This document shows positions 1-5,805 of a stretch of DNA of 8,793 bases, piece by piece. The stretch lies in the NCBI GenBank assembly GCA_015062635.1, contig SUUF01000080.1:1-8793 (forward strand), read 5' to 3'. The notes under the pieces were generated by a model. It had not been told where the DNA came from and searched no databases. It saw only the letters and a list, made by a program, of their open reading frames with translations. Source of the DNA: Coriobacteriaceae bacterium. Lineage in GTDB: Bacteria; Actinomycetota; Coriobacteriia; Coriobacteriales; Eggerthellaceae. The position numbers were made by a program, and so were the translations under genes. The first letter of the stretch is position 1, and every line of letters begins with the position of its first letter.

Positions 1-427
1 CGGGCCGCGTAACGCTGTACTCAGCTCGCGGCGATGGGGCGTACCGCCGACGACGCCCGCTTTCCAACCGCGATGGGACGCCCGCCGGTGCCATCCGCTT
101 TCCAGCGATGATGGAGCGCCCCGCAGAGCACCCCCAGCTCGTGGCGATGGTGGAGCTCCATCGGCGGATCCGCTCAAAAGCGGCCAATTGGATAGGGTAT
201 CCGCCGGCAACGCCCGCGTAAAAGCCGCCAATCAGATGGGGATGGCATGCCGCCCCGCCAGCGAAGCCCGCTTCCCAACGACAAATCAGCGCCTTCGGGC
301 CCGTTTTGGAGCCTGTTAGCCGGGGAATTCACAAAAGCGCCACGACTGCTGGTGGAGATTTCATCAAGCATGCGTATGACCTGGGAAAACGCAAAGACTG
401 CTATGGATACGCCCGGACGCGTGGCGT
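1..427. other. Non-coding upstream region, no convincing gene
   Basis: No recognisable gene is visible here. Two forward frames stay open from the left edge (to a TAG at 317-319 and a TAA at 219-221). Their translations are Arg/Pro/Ala-rich without a recognisable domain, which is common by chance at this GC content. Either could be the 3' end of an upstream gene, but nothing separates that from chance. The first 290 bases contain degenerate direct repeats and several short palindromes: TGGAGCTCCA at 151-160, GCGGATCCGC at 164-173, CCAATTGG at 183-190, and GGATA/TATCC at 190-202. The section from about 330 to 427 is less GC-rich and leads into the promoter of the ribosomal operon. Confidence 0.6.
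31..290. repeat. Degenerate direct-repeat array, about six units
   Basis: Units beginning GATGG, GATAG or GATGA start near 33, 72, 107, 146, 191 and 235, with steps of 39, 35, 39, 45 and 44 bp. Shared pieces recur at matching places. CCCGCTTTCC-like blocks lie near 56, 94 and 267. CAGCTCG(C/T)GGCGATGG occurs at 22-37 and 135-150. An AAAAGC(G/C)GCCAAT block precedes GAT(A/G)GGG at about 176-197 and about 220-241. The steps are not multiples of three, so a repeat-containing protein is unlikely to explain them. I see no CRISPR-like exact repeats or constant spacers. The units were aligned by eye, and the degree of divergence makes the exact boundaries uncertain. Confidence 0.5.
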
Positions 428-456
428 TTGACACGCTTGTGTTGCCGGTATATATT
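428..456 (+). promoter_or_regulatory. Sigma-A-type promoter of the str/S10 operon
   Basis: A perfect -35 hexamer TTGACA lies at 428-433. Exactly 17 bases later comes TATATT at 451-456, which matches the consensus -10 TATAAT at five of six positions. Transcription should start near 462-464, giving a leader of about 147 nt before rpsL. Near-consensus promoters are expected for ribosomal operons. I see no strong AT-rich UP element directly upstream. No other hexamer pair of similar quality was seen in the first 600 bases. Confidence 0.8.
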
Positions 457-462
457 ACCAAC

Positions 463-609
463 TCGCGTCCCGAGAGGGGCGCTTGTTTTCGCGTGCGTAA
501 CAGCTGAACGCACATGGAAACATCAATGGCAAAGGCCGGTGTCAACGGCCCGCATCTGGGAAACGCCCAGAGGCCCGAGGCACCGTACGAACTAGTGAAG
601 GAGTGAGTC
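463..609 (+). promoter_or_regulatory. Structured 5' leader of the rpsL operon
   Basis: The predicted leader contains four short hairpins in a row. The first is GCGTCCC/GGGGCGC with a GAGA loop (465-482), followed by a T-rich stretch at 483-489. The second is GTGCGT/ACGCAC (493-498 with 508-513, 9-nt loop). The third is GGCCG/CGGCC (534-538 with 546-550). The fourth is TCTGGG/CCCAGA (555-560 with 566-571). The rpsL Shine-Dalgarno follows. Ribosomal operon leaders often bind one of the encoded proteins for feedback control, and S7 does this in the E. coli str operon at the rpsL-rpsG junction. I do not recognise this structure as a described leader family. A regulatory role is inference. Confidence 0.45.
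597..603 (+). promoter_or_regulatory. RBS deciding the TTG start of rpsL
   Basis: GAAGGAG lies six bases before the TTG at 610. This fixes TTG as the start codon and yields the conserved S12 N-terminus MPTINQLVRKG. Confidence 0.85.
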
Positions 610-984
610 TTGCCTACTATTAACCAGTTGGTCCGCAAGGGCCGCGCACGGTCGATCGACAAGTCGAAGACCCCGGCGCTCAAGGGTAACCCGCAGAAGC
701 GCGGTGTGTGCACCCGCGTGTACACCACGACCCCCAAGAAGCCGAACTCGGCGCTGCGCAAGGTCGCCCGTGTCCGTCTCGTGAACGGCATGGAAGTTAC
801 CGCCTACATCCCCGGCGAGGGCCACAACCTGCAGGAGCACAGCATGGTGCTCATCCGCGGCGGCCGTGTTAAGGACCTCCCCGGTGTCCGTTACAAGATC
901 ATCCGCGCCACCCTCGACTGCTCTGCCGTCGACGGTCGCGCCCAGGCTCGCAGCCGCTATGGCGCCAAGAAGCCGAAGAACTAA
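610..984 (+). CDS. rpsL: 30S ribosomal protein S12
   Basis: S12 is the 30S decoding-centre protein that helps judge codon-anticodon pairing and is the classical streptomycin-resistance locus. The 124-residue product has the usual bacterial length. It carries the hallmark TPKKPNSALRK at 41-51 and RGGRVKDLPGVRYK at 83-96. Lys43 and Lys88, the residues changed in most streptomycin-resistant mutants, are both the wild-type lysine. Asp89 is the residue beta-methylthiolated by RimO in E. coli. The start is TTG, supported by a strong SD. It is the first gene of the operon, and rpsG follows after 25 bases containing another purine-rich SD. The lack of resistance mutations at the two main sites is seen directly; actual drug sensitivity is inferred. 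Confidence 0.98.
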   Translation: MPTINQLVRKGRARSIDKSKTPALKGNPQKRGVCTRVYTTTPKKPNSALRKVARVRLVNGMEVTAYIPGEGHNLQEHSMVLIRGGRVKDLPGVRYKIIRATLDCSAVDGRAQARSRYGAKKPKN

Positions 985-1009
985 GCAAGAGGAATAGGAA
1001 GGAAAACAC

Positions 1010-1480
1010 ATGCCGCGTCGTGCAGCAGCAACCCGCCGTGAAGTTCCGGGGGATGCAGTTTACAATAACCGGCTGGTCACCCAGCTCATCAACAAGGTCC
1101 TCCTCGACGGCAAGAAGTCCACGGCCGAGCGCATCGTCTACGGTGCCTTCGACATGGTGGCCGAAAAGACCGGCGAGGACGCCCTGGCCGTCTTCAAGAA
1201 GGCCATGGACAACGTGCGCCCGACCCTCGAGGTCAAGCCGAAGCGTGTCGGTGGCGCCACCTACCAGGTGCCGGTCGAGGTCAACTCCCGCCGTGCCAAC
1301 CAGCTCGCCATCCGCTGGCTCGTCGATTTCAGCCGCAAGCGCAAGGAGCACACGATGATCCAGCGTCTCGCCAACGAGATCATGGATGCCGCCGAGGGCA
1401 CCGGTGCTTCCGTGAAGCGCCGCGAGGACCTCTACAAGATGGCCGAGTCGAACCGTGCGTTCTCGCACTACCGTTTCTAA
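1010..1480 (+). CDS. rpsG: 30S ribosomal protein S7
   Basis: S7 is a primary 16S rRNA-binding protein that nucleates assembly of the 30S head and lines the E site. The 156 residues match the common bacterial length. The conserved block DAVYNNRLVTQLINKVLLDG occupies about residues 15-34, followed by KKSTAERIVYGAFD. The central KPKRVGGATYQVPVEV segment and the C-terminal SHYRF are also typical. The ATG start has an AGGAAGGA-type SD just upstream. In E. coli, S7 represses its own operon by binding the rpsL-rpsG spacer. Here that spacer is only 25 bases, too short to hold an equivalent structure on its own. Confidence 0.98.
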   Translation: MPRRAAATRREVPGDAVYNNRLVTQLINKVLLDGKKSTAERIVYGAFDMVAEKTGEDALAVFKKAMDNVRPTLEVKPKRVGGATYQVPVEVNSRRANQLAIRWLVDFSRKRKEHTMIQRLANEIMDAAEGTGASVKRREDLYKMAESNRAFSHYRF

Positions 1481-1494
1481 GCGGGGTTTAACGA

Positions 1495-3603
1495 ATGGCT
1501 AAGAAACAATCTCTCGCACTCACGCGCAACTTCGGCATCATGGCCCACATCGATGCCGGCAAGACCACGACGACCGAGCGCATCCTGTACTACACGGGCA
1601 AGACGCACAAGATCGGCGAGGTCCATGAAGGCGCTGCCACCATGGACTGGATGGTCCAGGAACAGGAGCGTGGCGTGACCATCACGTCTGCCGCCACCAC
1701 CTGCTTCTGGGAGAAGGACGGCGAAAGCTACCGCCTGCAGATCATCGACACCCCAGGCCACGTTGACTTCACCTCCGAGGTCGAGCGTTCCCTGCGCGTG
1801 CTCGACGGCGCTGTGGCCGTGTTCGACGCGGTTGCCGGCGTGCAGCCGCAGTCCGAGACGGTGTGGCGCCAGGCCCACCGTTACAACGTGCCGCGCATCG
1901 CCTTCATCAACAAGTACGACCGCATCGGCGCCGACTTCTTCCACGCCATCGACACGATGAAGGAGCGCCTCGCCGCTCCGGCCGTCGCCGCGCAGATCCC
2001 GATGGGTTCCGAGGACAACTTCTGGGGCCTCATCGACCTCGTGACGATGACCGCGTGGGACTTCAAGGCTGACGAGAAGGGCATGACCTATCCCGAGCAG
2101 ATGGATGCCATCCCCGAGGAGTTCGCCGATGACGCCGAGATCTACCACCAGGAGCTCGTCGAGGCCGCTGCCGACTTCGATGACGACCTGATGGAGAAGG
2201 TCCTGATGGACGAGGAAGTCACGGTCGAGGAGCTCAAGGCCGCCATCCGCAAGGGCGTGCTCGCCTGCGAGCTCAACCCGGTGTTCGTGGGCTCCGCCTA
2301 CAAGAACAAGGGCGTGCAGGAACTGCTCGACGCCGTCGTCGACTACCTGCCGGCTCCGACCGACGTCGAGGCCATCAAGGGCATCGATCCCGAGACCGGC
2401 GAGGAGGACAGCCGTCCGTCCGACCCGAAGGCCCCGTTCGCGGCTCTCGCCTTCAAGATCATGACCGACCCGTACGTCGGCAAGCTCACCTACCTGCGCG
2501 TCTATTCCGGCCGCCTCGATTCCGGCTCGTATGTCGTGAACGCCACCAAGGGCGGCAAGAAGGAGCGCATCGGCCGCCTGCTGCAGATGCACGCCAACCA
2601 GCGCGTCGACATCGACAAGTGCGAGGCGGGCGACATCGTCGCCGTCGTCGGCCTGAAGGACACCACCACCGGTGACTCCCTCACCGCCGAGGATGCCCCG
2701 ATCATCCTGGAGTCGATGGAGTTCCCCGACCCCGTCATCGACATCGCCATCGAGCCGAAGACGAAGGCCGAGCAGGACAAGCTCTCCATCGCGCTGCAGA
2801 AGCTCGCCGAAGAGGACCCGACCTTCCAGGTGCGCACGAACGAGGAAACCGGCCAGACGATCATCGCCGGCATGGGCGAGCTCCATCTCGAGATCATCGT
2901 CGACCGCCTTCTGCGCGAGTTCAAGGTCGAGGCGAACGTCGGCAAGCCGCAGGTCGCCTACCGCGAGGCTGCGACCATCCCCGTCCAGGGCGCCGAGGGC
3001 AAGTTCGTCCGCCAGTCCGGCGGCCGCGGCCAGTACGGTCATGCCATCATCAACATCGAGCCCATGGAGACGGGCTTCGGCTACGAGTTCAGCAACGAGA
3101 TCGTGGGCGGTGCCATCCCCAAGGAGTACATCAGCTCCGTCGACAAGGGCATCCAGGAGGCGCTGAACAACGGCGTGCTCGCCGGCTACCCGGTCGTCGA
3201 CATCAAGGTCCACCTCATCGATGGTTCTTACCACGAGGTCGACTCCTCCGAGGCTGCCTTCAAGGTGGCTGGCTCCATGGCCATCAAGGACGCCCTGAAG
3301 AAGTCCGAGCCCGTGCTGCTCGAGCCGGTCATGGCCGTCGAGGTCGAGACCCCCGAGGAGTACCTCGGCGACGTCATGGGCAACCTGTCCAGCCGCCGTG
3401 GCGCGATCCAGGGCATGGGCGACCGTGGCAACGCGAAGACGGTCAGCGCGAACGTGCCGCTGTCCGAGATGTTCGGCTATGCGACCGACCTGCGTTCCAC
3501 CACGCAGGGCCGCGCGGCTTACACGATGCAGTTCCATGCATACGAGCCGGTGCCGAAGAGCGTGGCAGAAGAGATCATCAGCAAGGCCGGCGGCAACGCT
3601 TAA
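1495..3603 (+). CDS. fusA: Elongation factor G
   Basis: EF-G is the GTPase that drives translocation of tRNA and mRNA and, with RRF, ribosome recycling. The 702-residue length fits canonical EF-G (about 690-710). The G domain shows the P-loop AHIDAGKT (17-24), switch I RGVTI (59-63, Thr62), DTPGHVDF (85-92, catalytic His89) and the base-recognition motif NKYD (139-142). The G5-like GSAYKNKGVQELLDAV follows near residue 262. Domains II to V follow, with conserved FQVRTNEETGQTIIAGMGEL and GGRGQYGHA segments. The NKxD middle residue is Tyr rather than the usual Met, which should still bind GTP. The SD is weak (GGGG at 1483-1486), 14 bases after rpsG. No tuf gene follows; rpsJ starts 27 bases later. 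Confidence 0.98.
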   Translation: MAKKQSLALTRNFGIMAHIDAGKTTTTERILYYTGKTHKIGEVHEGAATMDWMVQEQERGVTITSAATTCFWEKDGESYRLQIIDTPGHVDFTSEVERSLRVLDGAVAVFDAVAGVQPQSETVWRQAHRYNVPRIAFINKYDRIGADFFHAIDTMKERLAAPAVAAQIPMGSEDNFWGLIDLVTMTAWDFKADEKGMTYPEQMDAIPEEFADDAEIYHQELVEAAADFDDDLMEKVLMDEEVTVEELKAAIRKGVLACELNPVFVGSAYKNKGVQELLDAVVDYLPAPTDVEAIKGIDPETGEEDSRPSDPKAPFAALAFKIMTDPYVGKLTYLRVYSGRLDSGSYVVNATKGGKKERIGRLLQMHANQRVDIDKCEAGDIVAVVGLKDTTTGDSLTAEDAPIILESMEFPDPVIDIAIEPKTKAEQDKLSIALQKLAEEDPTFQVRTNEETGQTIIAGMGELHLEIIVDRLLREFKVEANVGKPQVAYREAATIPVQGAEGKFVRQSGGRGQYGHAIINIEPMETGFGYEFSNEIVGGAIPKEYISSVDKGIQEALNNGVLAGYPVVDIKVHLIDGSYHEVDSSEAAFKVAGSMAIKDALKKSEPVLLEPVMAVEVETPEEYLGDVMGNLSSRRGAIQGMGDRGNAKTVSANVPLSEMFGYATDLRSTTQGRAAYTMQFHAYEPVPKSVAEEIISKAGGNA

Positions 3604-3616
3604 AGCCTGTTCATTT

Positions 3617-3621
3617 GGAGG
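3617..3621 (+). promoter_or_regulatory. RBS deciding the GTG start of rpsJ
   Basis: GGAGG lies nine bases before GTG at 3631. An in-frame TTG at 3625 is only three bases from the SD and would add two residues absent from the normal S10 N-terminus, so GTG is chosen. Confidence 0.8.
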
Positions 3622-3630
3622 TAATTGAAA

Positions 3631-3939
3631 GTGGCTAATCAGAAGATTCGCATCCGCCTGAAGGGATACGATCACGAGATCGTGGATCAGTCCACGAAGC
3701 TCATCGTCGACACCGCTCAGAAGACGGGTGCCAAGATTTCCGGTCCCATCCCGCTGCCGACCGAGCGCAACCTGTATTGCGTCGTCCGCGGCCCGCACGT
3801 CGACAAGGACTCCCGCGAGCAGTTCGAGATGCGCACCCACAAGCGCCTGATCGACATCCTCGAGCCCACCCCGTCCACGGTCGATTCGCTCATGCGCCTC
3901 GACCTTCCCGCCGGCGTCGACATCGAGATCAAGCTGTAG
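3631..3939 (+). CDS. rpsJ: 30S ribosomal protein S10
   Basis: S10 is a 30S head protein that, as NusE with NusB, also takes part in transcription antitermination. The 102-residue product has the family's usual length. It begins MANQKIRIRLKGYDHEIVDQ and has the signature segments GPIPLPTERNLYCVVRGPHV and SREQFEMRTHKRLIDI, ending in GVDIEIKL. The long exposed loop that contacts 16S rRNA and lies near tetracycline-associated positions is intact. The start is GTG. In most bacteria this gene opens its own S10 operon after tuf; here it sits directly behind fusA with no visible promoter or terminator in the 27-base gap. Co-transcription with the str genes is therefore likely. Confidence 0.98.
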   Translation: MANQKIRIRLKGYDHEIVDQSTKLIVDTAQKTGAKISGPIPLPTERNLYCVVRGPHVDKDSREQFEMRTHKRLIDILEPTPSTVDSLMRLDLPAGVDIEIKL

Positions 3940-3952
3940 GGGAGTGATACGC

Positions 3953-4573
3953 ATGATTACGACTATCTACGGAACCAAGCTGGGCATGACCCAGTTGTTC
4001 ACCGAGGATGACAAGCTCATCCCGATCACCGTCATCCAGGCCGAGCCGAACACCGTCGTCCAGGTGAAGACCACCGAGACCGACGGCTACGAGGCCGTGC
4101 AGCTGGGCTTCGGCGCTATCAAGGCCAAGAAGGTTAACCAGCCGATGGCTGGCCACTTCGAGAAGTGGGGCGTCGAGCCGGTCAAGCACCTGCGCGAGGT
4201 GCGTCTGGACTCCGCCGCCGAGTACAAGAGCGGCGACACCGTGACGGTTGCCAACTTCGCCGACATCAAGAAGGTCGACGTCCAGGGCACGTCCAAGGGC
4301 AAGGGCTTCGCGGGCGTCATGAAGCGCTACGGCTTCGGCGGCGGCCCCGGCGGACACGGCGCGCACTTCCATCGCGCTCCGGGTTCGGTCGGCCAGTGCG
4401 CCACCCCGTCCCGCGTGTTCAAGGGCCTGCGCCTTCCCGGCCACATGGGCTGCGAGACCGTCACCGTCCGCAACCTCGAGGTCGTGCGCGTTGACGAAGA
4501 GCAGAACCTGATCCTGCTGAAGGGCGCGGTCCCGGGCGGCAAGAACGCCACGGTCCGCATCCGCGAGGCATAA
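3953..4573 (+). CDS. rplC: 50S ribosomal protein L3
   Basis: L3 binds 23S rRNA near its 3' end, starts 50S assembly and reaches the peptidyl-transferase centre with its central loop. The product is 206 residues, normal for the family. It begins MITTIYGTKLGMTQLF and carries the loop signature APGSVGQCATPSRVFKGLRL at about 142-161. Gln148 corresponds to the glutamine methylated by PrmB in proteobacteria. The Gly/His-rich GGGPGGHGAHFHR stretch precedes it. The ATG at 3953 is chosen because GGGGAG at 3939-3944 sits eight bases away; an in-frame GTG at 3944 overlaps that SD. Thirteen bases separate it from rpsJ. Confidence 0.98.
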   Translation: MITTIYGTKLGMTQLFTEDDKLIPITVIQAEPNTVVQVKTTETDGYEAVQLGFGAIKAKKVNQPMAGHFEKWGVEPVKHLREVRLDSAAEYKSGDTVTVANFADIKKVDVQGTSKGKGFAGVMKRYGFGGGPGGHGAHFHRAPGSVGQCATPSRVFKGLRLPGHMGCETVTVRNLEVVRVDEEQNLILLKGAVPGGKNATVRIREA

Positions 4574-4595
4574 AGCAACCAAGGAGTAAACTGAA

Positions 4596-5219
4596 ATGGC
4601 AAACATCGAAGTTAAGGATGCAGCCGGCAAGAAGGTCAAGGACCTCGAGCTTGCCGCCGGCGTGTTCGACATCGAGCCGAACATGGCCGTCATGCATGAA
4701 GTCGTTACTGCCCAGCGCGCTTCTTGGCGCCAGGGCACCAGCAACACCCTCACCCGCGGGCAGGTTTCCGGCGGCGGCAAGAAGCCGTGGCGCCAGAAGG
4801 GCACCGGCCGTGCGCGTCAGGGCACCATCCGCGCACCCCATTGGACGGGCGGCGGCGTGGTCTTCGGACCGCATCCGCGTTCCTACGCCAAGAAGGTCAA
4901 CAGCAAGGTCGTGAAGCTGGCCATGCGCAGCGCGCTTTCCGCGAAGCTGGCCGACGGTGAGCTCACCGTCGTCGAGAACCTCGCGTTCGAGAAGCCGAGC
5001 ACCAAGCAGGCCAAGGCCATGATGGCCGCATGGGGCCTCGAGGGCCGCACCACGCTGGTCATCGACAGCGGTGACGTGAACACCTACCTGTCGTTCCGCA
5101 ACCTCGAGAAGGTGACGATCATCACCGCCCATATGATGAACACCTACGACTTCCTGGACAACAAGAACCTGGTCATCACCGAGAAGGCCCTGGAGTACAT
5201 CGAGGGGGTGCTTGCATAA
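4596..5219 (+). CDS. rplD: 50S ribosomal protein L4
   Basis: L4 is a 50S assembly protein whose extended loop lines the exit tunnel. In E. coli it represses the S10 operon by attenuation and translational control. The 207 residues match the family. The tunnel loop contains KKPWRQKGTGRARQGTIRAP at about 62-81, with the residues linked to macrolide resistance in other species (KPWRQKGTGRAR) unchanged. The C-terminal half (from about residue 120) is the globular domain ending in EKALEYIEGVLA. AAGGAG at 4581-4586 is the SD, nine bases before ATG. Its TAA stop abuts the rplW ATG with no gap. No E. coli-like S10 leader is visible upstream of rpsJ, so regulation by L4 may differ here. Confidence 0.98.
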   Translation: MANIEVKDAAGKKVKDLELAAGVFDIEPNMAVMHEVVTAQRASWRQGTSNTLTRGQVSGGGKKPWRQKGTGRARQGTIRAPHWTGGGVVFGPHPRSYAKKVNSKVVKLAMRSALSAKLADGELTVVENLAFEKPSTKQAKAMMAAWGLEGRTTLVIDSGDVNTYLSFRNLEKVTIITAHMMNTYDFLDNKNLVITEKALEYIEGVLA

Positions 5220-5504
5220 ATGGACGCACGCGACATCATCATCCGCCCGGTTATCACCGAGCATTCCTATGACGGCATGGAGTACGGCGTATACACGTTC
5301 GAGGTGGCCAAGGAGGCCAACAAGATCGAGATCGCCAAGGCCGTGGAAGAACTCTTCGACGTCAAGGTCGTGAAGGTCAACACGATGAACGTGAAGCCGA
5401 AGCCGAAGCGCTTCCGCTACAACCAGACCGGCTACACCAAGGCCTGGAAGAAGGCCATGGTCACCGTGGCCGAGGGCCAGAGCATCGAGCTCTTCGCCCA
5501 GTAA
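5220..5504 (+). CDS. rplW: 50S ribosomal protein L23
   Basis: L23 sits at the mouth of the 50S exit tunnel and is the docking point for trigger factor and SRP. The 94-residue product has the normal length. It shows the N-terminal DIIIRPVITEHS, the central FDVKVVKVNTMNVKPKPKRF with the basic tunnel-side extension, and KAWKKAMVTVAEG near the C-terminus. The ATG directly follows the rplD stop (TAA then ATG), and its SD (GAGG at 5202-5205, continuing as GGG) lies inside rplD. Translation is therefore probably coupled to L4. In most bacteria rplB follows; here it does not, and non-coding DNA begins immediately. Confidence 0.98.
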   Translation: MDARDIIIRPVITEHSYDGMEYGVYTFEVAKEANKIEIAKAVEELFDVKVVKVNTMNVKPKPKRFRYNQTGYTKAWKKAMVTVAEGQSIELFAQ

Positions 5505-5523
5505 GACGCTTTTGATAGCTTAG

Positions 5524-5560
5524 AATGGAGCCCTGGCTTATGCTGGGGCTTCATTTGTAC
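5524..5560 (+). terminator. Probable terminator of the rpsL-rplW operon
   Basis: A 14-pair stem (5524-5537 with 5542-5555, three G-T wobbles) closes on a TTAT loop, 19 bases after the rplW stop. The T-tract after it is short and mixed (TTTGTACTTG), so termination strength is uncertain. A second candidate terminator at 5619-5643 may back it up. Confidence 0.6.
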
Positions 5561-5567
5561 TTGTCCG

Positions 5568-5688
5568 CTTTGGGGAGGCATGGCGCGGGGGTGCCATGCT
5601 CAGACAGTCCTCGCTTGGTGAAAATGCCCACTGGGCATTTTCAGTCGCTGTGGAACTGCGCGTGGCACCCCGCGCCATGCCCCCAAAG
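5568..5688. repeat. Nested 121-bp inverted repeat, MITE-like or bulky hairpin
   Basis: The outer arms at 5568-5596 and 5663-5688 pair over 26 bp: an 8-bp block (CTTTGGGG/CCCCAAAG), a 13-bp block (GCATGGCGCGGGG and its complement) and a 5-bp block (TGCCA/TGGCA). Only a 2-nt and a 1-nt bulge interrupt them. Partial pairing continues inwards (CAG, TCC blocks). At the centre lies a perfect 12-bp palindrome around C5631. The outer and inner symmetry axes nearly coincide (5628 and 5631). No obvious target-site duplication flanks it (CTTGTCCG left, CTACAATA right). No coding potential is seen. It could be a small non-autonomous mobile element, a REP-like element or a transcribed structural RNA. Confidence 0.65.
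5619..5643. terminator. Bidirectional terminator-like palindrome
   Basis: TGAAAATGCCCA and its exact complement TGGGCATTTTCA flank a single C. In RNA this gives a GC stem with A-runs on the 5' side and TTTT on the 3' side, the shape of an intrinsic terminator on either strand. It forms the core of the larger inverted repeat. Confidence 0.5.
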
Positions 5689-5689
5689 C

Positions 5690-5695
5690 TACAAT
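5690..5695 (+). promoter_or_regulatory. Possible -10 element for the phosphofructokinase gene
   Basis: TACAAT matches the consensus -10 at five of six positions and lies about 110 bases before the start codon. The expected -35 position falls in the right arm of the inverted repeat and shows no TTGACA-like hexamer, so this is a weak call. Confidence 0.25.
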
Positions 5696-5790
5696 AACGT
5701 AGCAGCATAGGTGATATGAAAGCGCCTCATCGTTAGACTGGTGACGGAGCGGGGGCTCTGGTCGTCGGCAACTTGTGGGGGCGGAAGAAT

Positions 5791-5800
5791 AGAAGGAGGG
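5791..5800 (+). promoter_or_regulatory. Strong RBS deciding the phosphofructokinase start
   Basis: AGAAGGAGGG lies five bases before ATG at 5806. The upstream in-frame TTG at 5773 has no comparable SD and would add eleven basic residues before the conserved CIVAQSGGPT start. Confidence 0.85.
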
Positions 5801-5805
5801 ACGTT

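Larger units (their letters stand above)
5505..5805. other. Intergenic region that interrupts the S10 operon
   Basis: This stretch holds no gene I can support. It contains a terminator-like hairpin (5524-5555), a nested inverted repeat (5568-5688) and a weak -10-like TACAAT at 5690-5695. A small hairpin, GACgGAGC with GCTCtgGTC around a GGGG loop, lies at 5743-5763. The strong SD of the phosphofructokinase gene closes the region. rplB, rpsS, rplV and the rest of the usual S10 series are absent at this point. Confidence 0.7.

Noticed and set aside
31..290. CRISPR array in the upstream repeats
   Set aside because: Units are highly diverged and irregularly spaced, with no identical repeats separated by unique spacers.
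247..507. Forward 86-codon open frame upstream of rpsL
   Set aside because: No SD at its start and no recognisable domain. It runs straight through the consensus promoter (428-456) and the first leader hairpin, which have better support.
3625..3630. TTG at 3625 as the rpsJ start
   Set aside because: It is only three bases from the SD and adds non-conserved residues; GTG at 3631 fits both spacing and family.
3944..3952. GTG at 3944 as the rplC start
   Set aside because: It overlaps the SD itself; ATG at 3953 gives the conserved MITTIYGTK start.
1477..3954. Very long minus-strand open frame of 825 codons opposite fusA and rpsJ
   Set aside because: It is the complement of an unmistakable EF-G gene with strong codon bias. 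Such mirror frames are expected in GC-rich genes, and its translation is a low-complexity run of Leu/Asp/Val/Gly/His without domains.
5525..5710. Forward 61-codon open frame in the rplW-pfp spacer
   Set aside because: It consists of the two hairpin structures, has no SD and shows no protein-like features.
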